Below are positions 32,162 to 37,321 of a DNA stretch of 37,321 nt, one piece after another (positions within the stretch are counted from its first letter, which is position 1; the number at the start of each line of letters is the position of its first letter). This DNA is from Veillonella absiana. Lineage in GTDB: Bacteria > Bacillota > Negativicutes > Veillonellales > Veillonellaceae. The stretch is taken from the NCBI RefSeq assembly GCF_032970905.1, contig NZ_JAWJZA010000021.1; one strand, 5' to 3'. The notes beneath the pieces are model-generated. The model was not told the DNA's origin, searched no databases, and saw only the letters and a program-made list of their open reading frames with translations. The translations under genes and the position numbers were made by a program.

Positions 32162-33829
32162 ATGTTGACGCAAATGAGCATCAGAAATTTTGCGTTGATT
32201 GAACAAATGAATATTTCCTTTACGGATGGCATAACTATCTTTACTGGGGAAACTGGGGCTGGTAAATCTATACTCATGGATGCCTTTAGTATTCTTCTGG
32301 GTGAACGCGCTAGTAACGAGTTTATCCGTCATGGTAAGGATAGTTTTGTCATTGATGGGACATTTGATATTAGTCAACACAAAAGCTTATTAACTTTATT
32401 AGAAGCAAAAAATATAATTGTTGAAGATGAACAATTGATTTTGTCTCGTTCATTCAATCGCAATGGTAAGTCAACCATATTGGCGAATGATCAAGCGATT
32501 CCTTTGAAAGCACTCAAGGAAATTGGACAAGAATTAGCTGATATTCACGGACAATATAGTAATCAAGAATTATTAAATGCTACAACTCACCATAATTATT
32601 TGGATACATATAATGATGATGCCAGACAAGCCTATGTGCAATATAAGAGTAAGTATAGCGCTTATATAGAAGCGAAACGTCAGGTGGATCATTTGAGTGA
32701 AAATATGACAGAACGGGCTCGTGAATTGGATATGCTTAGCTTTCAAATTGACGACATTGAAGATGCGGGCCTTACTATTGGTGAGGATATAGCTATTGCG
32801 GAGGAATTAAAACGCCTTGACAGTTTTGACCACGTGGATAAAGTGTTACGTGAATGCTATGATGCCTTTTATGGTGGTCGCCATCCATTACTTGATACGG
32901 TAAATACCATTAAGGTTGAGATGAATGATTTAATTCGTTATGATGAGCAAGTCAAAGAAATCTCTGAGCTTGTGAACTCCGCCTATTTCCAATTAGAGGA
33001 AGCGGCCCAATTCTTAGATCGTTATCGTGACTCTATCAGTTATGATGAAGAACGGTATGCCTATTGCCAGGAACGAGATTCTGTCATTTATGGTCTCAAG
33101 AAAAAATATGGAGATACTGTAGAAGATATTCTTGCTTATGAGGCAAAAGCACAAAATCGATTAGAGGAATTAGAACATCAAGTGTTTGCACAAGATGAAC
33201 TGGCATCTCAGCTCGTTCAATGTGAAGCAGAAGCAAGAAAGGCTTTAGCTAATTTACGTAAGATACGTGAAACAACAGCTGCTATTGTGGCAAAACAATT
33301 GCAAGCTGAATTAAGCCAACTCGGTATGGAAAAGAGTGAAATTTCCTTTAATATCGTTAATTCAGATACTTTGACCGCACTGGGTGCTGATTCCATTGAA
33401 CTATTATTCAGTGCTAATAAAGGGGAACAGTTACTGCCACTTCATAAGGTAGCCTCTGGTGGTGAGTTAGCACGTATTGCGTTAGCATTTAAATCTGTAT
33501 TTACTGGTGATACTCATAAAACACTTGTATTCGATGAGATTGATGTCGGTATTAGTGGTGATATTGCCTTAAAAGTAGCGGAAAAGATTTTAGCGATTTC
33601 CAAGCATAATCAAGTATTTTGTATTACTCATTTACCACAAACGGCAAGTATTGCAAAACAACATTATCATTTGGCCAAAATAGAGCAAGAAGGACGTACA
33701 ATCTCTACATTAAATATATTGACAGAAAAAGATCGTTTATCACAAATTGCGTCTATGATGTCAGGTAAAGGTATGTCAGAAACGGCATTAGCTGCTGCCA
33801 AAGAATTGGTGGCTCATTTTAAAAAATAG
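32162..33829 (+). CDS. recN: DNA repair protein RecN
   Basis: SMC-like ATPase acting in double-strand break repair. The 555-aa product has an N-terminal ATPase half with Walker A GETGAGKS (29-36), a long coiled coil (about 150-370), and the C-terminal half with the signature ASGGELARIALAFK and Walker B LVFDEIDVGISGD. It starts four bases after argR with a weak ribosome binding site, implying coupling. The end is followed by a hairpin terminator in which the promoter of the lysine riboswitch is nested. Confidence 0.95.
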   Translation: MLTQMSIRNFALIEQMNISFTDGITIFTGETGAGKSILMDAFSILLGERASNEFIRHGKDSFVIDGTFDISQHKSLLTLLEAKNIIVEDEQLILSRSFNRNGKSTILANDQAIPLKALKEIGQELADIHGQYSNQELLNATTHHNYLDTYNDDARQAYVQYKSKYSAYIEAKRQVDHLSENMTERARELDMLSFQIDDIEDAGLTIGEDIAIAEELKRLDSFDHVDKVLRECYDAFYGGRHPLLDTVNTIKVEMNDLIRYDEQVKEISELVNSAYFQLEEAAQFLDRYRDSISYDEERYAYCQERDSVIYGLKKKYGDTVEDILAYEAKAQNRLEELEHQVFAQDELASQLVQCEAEARKALANLRKIRETTAAIVAKQLQAELSQLGMEKSEISFNIVNSDTLTALGADSIELLFSANKGEQLLPLHKVASGGELARIALAFKSVFTGDTHKTLVFDEIDVGISGDIALKVAEKILAISKHNQVFCITHLPQTASIAKQHYHLAKIEQEGRTISTLNILTEKDRLSQIASMMSGKGMSETALAAAKELVAHFKK

Positions 33830-33839
33830 AGATGAAGAC

Positions 33840-33887
33840 AATCAGTCCCATTAGATATTGTAAATAGTTGACGTGGACTGATTTTTT
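33840..33887 (+). terminator. Intrinsic terminator of recN
   Basis: AATCAGTCC (33840-33848) and GGACTGATT (33875-33883) form a perfect 9-bp stem with a 26-nt loop, followed by T to 33887. It lies 11 bases after the recN stop. Confidence 0.7.
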
Positions 33888-33896
33888 AAGTATACT
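33868..33896 (+). promoter_or_regulatory. Promoter of the lysine operon, nested in the recN terminator
   Basis: TTGACG (33868-33873) and TATACT (33891-33896) are separated by exactly 17 bases. The -35 box is in the loop of the recN terminator, and the spacer is its descending arm plus T-run. Transcription should start near 33903, exactly where the riboswitch begins. Confidence 0.75.
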
Positions 33897-33904
33897 TTAT
33901 GTAT

Positions 33905-34154
33905 TGTAATAGAGGTGCAAATGCAAAGAGTACATATATTTAGCTTGGTAGGCATTGAGATATATGAAAAGGTGTAATTGCCGAAGTGATAATTTACCGA
34001 GGGTTATTGCTGGTCGTTTGTTTAAGAGACACTCGACTGTCATCAATATTTGATGGAGTGCTATTTCATTGAGCTTTTACATACTATTTTTTGTGGTTTG
34101 CAAGAGATATAAATGTGTATAGATTGCCAGTGGATTTCCTCCACTGGTTTTTTT
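33905..34154 (+). promoter_or_regulatory. Lysine riboswitch with transcription terminator
   Basis: The 341-base gene-free stretch before dapB matches the L-box: AGAGGTGC (33911-33918), AGAGTA near 33926-33932, GCCGAAG (33980-33986), TTGCTGG (34006-34012), GACTGTCA (34035-34042), and the P1 strand closing at about 34061-34065 (CTATT pairing with AATAG at 33908-33912). A 6-bp hairpin CATCAA/TTGATG follows GACTGTC. The expression platform ends in a terminator, CCAGTGGA (34127-34134) and TCCACTGG (34140-34147) plus seven T. Lysine binding should favour the terminator and switch off dapB, asd and dapA. Confidence 0.9.
34127..34154 (+). terminator. Riboswitch-controlled terminator before dapB
   Basis: Eight-bp GC-rich stem with loop TTTCC and seven T at 34148-34154, 16 bases before the dapB ATG and just upstream of its AGGAGG site. 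Confidence 0.9.
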
Positions 34155-34170
34155 CGTATAGGAGGGCACT

Positions 34171-34968
34171 ATGCTTAGAGTTATGGTCTGCGGTGCAGGC
34201 GGTAAAATGGGGCGTGAAGTTGTAAAAGCTGTTCATGCTGATGCTGAATTAGTAATGGCCGGAGGTATTGATCCAAGTCAAGCGGGTAATGATGTAGGAA
34301 CTGTAGCCGGTATTGAATCATTACACATTCCAATGGCAGCATCTTTAGATGAGGTGCTCGGTGAAAATAAACCTGATGTAATAGTAGACTTTACATCGCC
34401 TGCTATTATCTTTGAAAATGCTAAAAAGATTTTAGGCGCAGGTGTTCATATCGTTATCGGAACAACTGGACTTTCACAAGAACAACGAGATGAACTAGCC
34501 GCTATCGGCAAAGCAAACAATGCTAATTGCTTGGTAGCTCCAAACTTTTCATTAGGCGCTGTGATGATGATGAAAGTATCAGCAGAACTAGCACAATATT
34601 TCCCAAATGTGGAAATCATTGAATTACATCACAATCATAAATATGATGCACCATCTGGTACAGCTGTATTGACAGCTAAATTAATCAATGAAGCGAAAGC
34701 AGCCGCTAATGTTGTGGCCACTGAGGATCTAACTCGTGAAAGTTTGCCCGGTGCTCGTGGTGCGAAAGTGGATGACGTAACAATTCACAGTGTAAGATTA
34801 CCAGGTTATGTAGCACACCAAGAGGTTATTTTTGGTGGTTATGATGAAGCATTAGTAGTTCGTCACGATAGCTTGAGCCGACTATCCTTTATGCCTGGCG
34901 TTGTATTAGCATGTAAAAAAATTGTTGAACATCCAGGTTTAACATATGGATTAGAACATTATCTATAA
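34171..34968 (+). CDS. dapB: 4-hydroxy-tetrahydrodipicolinate reductase
   Basis: Reduces the DapA product to tetrahydrodipicolinate with NAD(P)H on the way to diaminopimelate and lysine. The 265-aa product has the GAGGKMG nucleotide site (8-14), TTG near the middle, ELHHNHKYDAPSGT with His153, His154 and Lys157 (the E. coli His159/His160/Lys163 set) and a typical C-terminal end. AGGAGG precedes the ATG. It is the first gene of a riboswitch-controlled dapB-asd-dapA operon. Confidence 0.97.
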   Translation: MLRVMVCGAGGKMGREVVKAVHADAELVMAGGIDPSQAGNDVGTVAGIESLHIPMAASLDEVLGENKPDVIVDFTSPAIIFENAKKILGAGVHIVIGTTGLSQEQRDELAAIGKANNANCLVAPNFSLGAVMMMKVSAELAQYFPNVEIIELHHNHKYDAPSGTAVLTAKLINEAKAAANVVATEDLTRESLPGARGAKVDDVTIHSVRLPGYVAHQEVIFGGYDEALVVRHDSLSRLSFMPGVVLACKKIVEHPGLTYGLEHYL

Positions 34969-35000
34969 TAGCTAAAAAATAGGTACTATAATATTATGTA

Positions 35001-35029
35001 TGAATACATGTTATAAATTTGTATATAAT
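35001..35029 (+). promoter_or_regulatory. Possible internal promoter before asd
   Basis: TGAATA (35001-35006) and TATAAT (35024-35029) are spaced by 17 bases within the 143-base gap between dapB and asd. The -35 is weak (3 of 6). If active it would supply asd and dapA when lysine shuts the riboswitch. Confidence 0.3.
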
Positions 35030-35111
35030 GTGATATTGATGGTAGATATGCTACAATTGAGAGTATAAGAGACAATATAAGAACATTCGAATTAATATAG
35101 GAGATTTAATC

Positions 35112-36143
35112 ATGAAAAAACCAAACGTTGCCATTTTAGGGGCTACAGGTGCTGTAGGTGCAGAATTTATTACATTAATTGGGGAACGAAATTTTCCCTA
35201 CGAAAATCTAAAATTATTGGCATCTGCACGCTCTGCAGGTACAGAACTAGTAGTTAATGGTCAAACTTATGTGGTAGAAGAAGCAACACCTGAATCTTTC
35301 GACGGTATTGATATCGCTTTATTTGCTGGTGGTTCTATCTCCAAAACATTGGCTCCTGAAGCTGCTAAACGCGGAGCTATCGTTATCGATAACTCCAGTG
35401 CATTCCGTATGGATCCAGAGGTACCATTGGTAGTACCAGAGGTTAATCCAGAAGATATTCTCACACACAAAGGTATTATTGCGAACCCAAACTGTTCTAC
35501 AATTATCATGTCCTTAGGTTTAAAACCACTTCATGATTTATCACCTATTAAGCGTATCATTGTTAGCACATACCAAGCTGTATCAGGTGCAGGTAAAGAA
35601 GGTATTGAAGAACTTGAAAATCAAGTACGTGAATATAATGAAGGCAAAGAAATGACTGCTAACCTTTTGCCTACAGGTTCAATGCCTAAACATTATCCAA
35701 TTGCATTCAACTTGATTCCTCAAATTGATGTGTTCTTAGATAATGACTATACTAAAGAAGAAATGAAAATGGTCAACGAAACTCAAAAGATTTTACATGA
35801 TGATTCCATTCAAGTAGTACCAACTACAATTCGTGTGCCTGTATATCGTTCCCATTCCGAATCTGTATTAGTTGAAACAGAAGAACCTGTATCTGTAGAA
35901 GACTTCCGTGCAGCCTGTGCAAACTACCCTGGGTTACAAGTCAAGGATAACCCTGCTAATCAAGAATATCCAATGCCTTTATATACATCTAATAAAAATG
36001 ATTGTGAAATTGGTCGTATCCGCAAGGATTTGTACAATGATAAAGGTATGAACTTCTGGATTGTTGGTGATCAAATTCGTAAAGGTGCTGCATTAAATGC
36101 CTTGCAGATTGCTGAATATATTGTAGAAAAACAAGCATTTTAA
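35112..36143 (+). CDS. asd: Aspartate-semialdehyde dehydrogenase
   Basis: Reduces aspartyl phosphate to aspartate semialdehyde with NADPH, the branch point for lysine, threonine and methionine. The 343-aa product has the N-terminal GATGAVGAEF (10-19), the catalytic Cys128 in NPNCSTI, the substrate-binding AVSGAGKEG segment (about 156-164) and the late IRKGAALNALQIAEYI. TAGGAGA precedes the ATG. The gene follows dapB after 143 bases and precedes dapA by 18. It is needed for hom as well, so it must work whatever the lysine level. Confidence 0.97.
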   Translation: MKKPNVAILGATGAVGAEFITLIGERNFPYENLKLLASARSAGTELVVNGQTYVVEEATPESFDGIDIALFAGGSISKTLAPEAAKRGAIVIDNSSAFRMDPEVPLVVPEVNPEDILTHKGIIANPNCSTIIMSLGLKPLHDLSPIKRIIVSTYQAVSGAGKEGIEELENQVREYNEGKEMTANLLPTGSMPKHYPIAFNLIPQIDVFLDNDYTKEEMKMVNETQKILHDDSIQVVPTTIRVPVYRSHSESVLVETEEPVSVEDFRAACANYPGLQVKDNPANQEYPMPLYTSNKNDCEIGRIRKDLYNDKGMNFWIVGDQIRKGAALNALQIAEYIVEKQAF

Positions 36144-36161
36144 TTTATACGGAGGAATATT

Positions 36162-37055
36162 ATGAAAACCTTTGGCCGTGTATTAACCGCCATGATTACG
36201 TCATTTAATGAAGATGGCTCCGTAAATTTTGAAAATACAGTAGCCATTGCAAAACACTTATTGGCGAATGGTTCGGATGGACTTGTTGTGTGTGGCACTA
36301 CTGGTGAAAATCCAACTATGTCCAAAGCTGATAAAATTCAATTGTTCAAAGAAATCGTTGCAGCTTGTGGTGATCAAGGTACTATTATTGCTGGTGTTGG
36401 TAGTAATGATACAAAAGCAACTGCAGAGTTTGCAAAAGAAGTTTCTGAGATTTCTGGTATTGATGGTTTATTAGTTGTAGTGCCATATTATAATAAACCT
36501 AATCAAAAAGGACAATATTTACACTTCAAAACCGTAGCTGAATCAACTACATTGCCTATCATGGTATATAATGTACCAAGTCGTGTAGGTACAGCTATTT
36601 CACCTGCAACTATCGCAAAATTACATCATGAATTCCCACATATTAATGCAGTTAAAGAAGCAAGCGGTAACTTAGCGATTGGCACAGAAATCAAAAAATT
36701 ATTACCTAATGATGACTTCATGTTATATAGTGGTGATGATGGGTTAACATTACCATTATTGTCAGTTGGTGGTGTTGGTGTTATTTCTGTAGTAGCTCAT
36801 ATTGCGGGTACTGAAATGAATAACATGATTCAAGCTTTTGAACAAGGCGACTTATCAACGGCTATGAAAATCAATCGAGATTTATTCGATATTACAAAAG
36901 CTATGTTTGTTACAACAAATCCTATTCCTGTAAAATATGCATCTCGCCAAATCGGCTTGCCAGCAGGGGCGTTCAATTTACCAATGTGTGAACCAAATGA
37001 TGAAGAAGCCGTAGCTATAGACAATGCATTAGCAGAATTTAAAAATAATAAATAG
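36162..37055 (+). CDS. dapA: 4-hydroxy-tetrahydrodipicolinate synthase
   Basis: Condenses pyruvate with aspartate semialdehyde, the first committed step to lysine. The 297-aa product has the GTTGENPT motif (about 44-51), the catalytic YNVPSR with Tyr136, and the Schiff-base lysine Lys165 in AVKEASGN. GGAGG precedes the ATG. It is the last gene of the riboswitch operon; downstream there is an imperfect hairpin (37065-37100) without a good U-tract and then the end of a mobile element. Confidence 0.97.
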   Translation: MKTFGRVLTAMITSFNEDGSVNFENTVAIAKHLLANGSDGLVVCGTTGENPTMSKADKIQLFKEIVAACGDQGTIIAGVGSNDTKATAEFAKEVSEISGIDGLLVVVPYYNKPNQKGQYLHFKTVAESTTLPIMVYNVPSRVGTAISPATIAKLHHEFPHINAVKEASGNLAIGTEIKKLLPNDDFMLYSGDDGLTLPLLSVGGVGVISVVAHIAGTEMNNMIQAFEQGDLSTAMKINRDLFDITKAMFVTTNPIPVKYASRQIGLPAGAFNLPMCEPNDEEAVAIDNALAEFKNNK

Positions 37056-37064
37056 TTCCAATTA

Positions 37065-37100
37065 AATCAGATTCTTGTATTTTGATAAAGAATATTGATT
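37065..37100 (+). terminator. Weak hairpin after dapA
   Basis: ATTCTT/AAGAAT (37071-37076, 37088-37093) is flanked by AATCA/TGATT (37065-37069, 37096-37100). There is no T-run, so it is only a possible terminator. Confidence 0.35.
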
Positions 37101-37109
37101 ATAAATCAT

Positions 37110-37321
37110 GACCACCCGTCTAACGGGTGGTTTGCTCACAGGCTTTAAGCCTGAGTTACCGGCCAGCGCCTTAAGACGCTGGCTTTCACTTCGTTCAATC
37201 CACATTGCCCTTGCCACTTTAGCTAAACCCTAAAGGGCATATTGTCTACTTGCCACCCTTAAAAGGGTCCTCATATTCTTTAATACTAATTTTATCCGAC
37301 ATCTTGTCATGTATTTCCTGC
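37110..37321 (-). mobile_element. End of an IS200/IS605-type element with omega-RNA-like structure
   Basis: From 37111 a series of compact hairpins appears: ACCACCCG/CGGGTGGT (37111-37118, 37124-37131), CAGGCT/AGCCTG (37139-37144, 37148-37153), GCCAGCG/CGCTGGC (37162-37168, 37177-37183) and GCCCTT/AAGGGC (37207-37212, 37233-37238). Read on the - strand, a short coding end is followed by these hairpins and by a final GGGTGGTCAT. This is the arrangement at the right end of TnpB-bearing IS200/IS605 elements, where the 3' end of the gene and the element tip form the guide RNA scaffold. The GC content of the stems is above that of the neighbouring sequence. The remainder of the element lies outside the window. 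Confidence 0.7.
37246..37320 (-). CDS. C-terminal end of a probable TnpB-type protein
   Basis: On the - strand a frame open from the window edge runs to TAG at 37248-37246 and gives 24 residues, polar and charged, ending E-D-P-F-K-G-G-K. It contains no diagnostic domain, so the call rests on the hairpins that follow it. A second frame is open for about 30 codons and cannot be fully excluded, though its rarer codons make it less likely. Confidence 0.35.
   Translation of the reverse strand, partial: QEIHDKMSDKISIKEYEDPFKGGK

Noticed and set aside
32123..32380. Antisense frame opposite the recN start
   Set aside because: It overlaps the strongly conserved RecN Walker A region and has no ribosome binding site; a shadow of recN.
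1..37321. CRISPR arrays, prophage, toxin-antitoxin pairs, tRNA or rRNA genes
   Set aside because: No regularly spaced repeats, phage structural genes, typical small toxin pairs or tRNA cloverleafs were seen.

Overview
The window looks like chromosomal DNA of a Veillonella-type Negativicute. It is AT-rich, almost all genes have strong AGGAGG-like ribosome binding sites, and gene order in several blocks is that of Firmicutes/Negativicutes (nusB-xseA-xseB-ispA, tlyA-nadK-argR-recN, pheB-hom-thrB). The genus call is inference from gene content and base composition; no rRNA or tRNA gene is present to confirm it. Nearly all genes are on the + strand; only tpx, one small orphan gene and the element at the right edge are on the - strand.

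Layout. 1-741: the tail of an integrase-type transposase, then a 5'-truncated gene remnant. 742-1257: thiol peroxidase (tpx, - strand) with its own promoter and terminator. 1529-4977: a translationally coupled heterodimeric ABC exporter with one degenerate ATPase site. 5083-7114: an rRNA/tRNA methyltransferase, LarB and a stand-alone LarC C-terminal domain (nickel-pincer cofactor genes) separated by a 21-bp tandem repeat. 7253-9105: a YdjC/ChbG-type deacetylase coupled to a UPF0104 membrane protein. 9110-11893: pheB-like ACT regulator, hom, thrB (threonine synthesis). 12064-13967: htpX, ndk and a PduO-type cobalamin adenosyltransferase. 14071-14406: an orphan 111-aa protein on the opposite strand. 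14474-21242: a cobalamin late-assembly operon (cobU, cobQ, cbiB, cobS, pduX, cobD, cobC) that makes the aminopropanol arm and attaches the nucleotide loop. 21302-33829: a long housekeeping stretch (rsuA-like, M24 peptidase, efp, two Asp23 paralogues, nusB, a Kae1/TsaD paralogue, xseA, xseB, ispA, DUF212 protein, tlyA, nadK, ytqB-like, argR, recN). 33868-37055: a lysine riboswitch with its terminator in front of dapB, asd and dapA. 37110-37321: the end of an IS200/IS605-type (TnpB/omega-RNA-like) element.

Connections. Asd makes the aspartate semialdehyde used by both DapA (lysine, diaminopimelate) and Hom (threonine); threonine from hom/thrB is in turn the substrate of PduX, whose product is decarboxylated by CobD to the aminopropanol phosphate that CbiB attaches to cobyric acid from CobQ. 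So three separated blocks form one connected piece of metabolism, with lysine sensing at its entry.

I see no prophage, CRISPR array, toxin-antitoxin pair or clearly new defence system. The less ordinary items are the stand-alone LarC2 domain, the promoter nested inside the recN terminator ahead of the riboswitch, the omega-RNA-like edge, the orphan 111-aa gene and the absence of dxs from its usual place.
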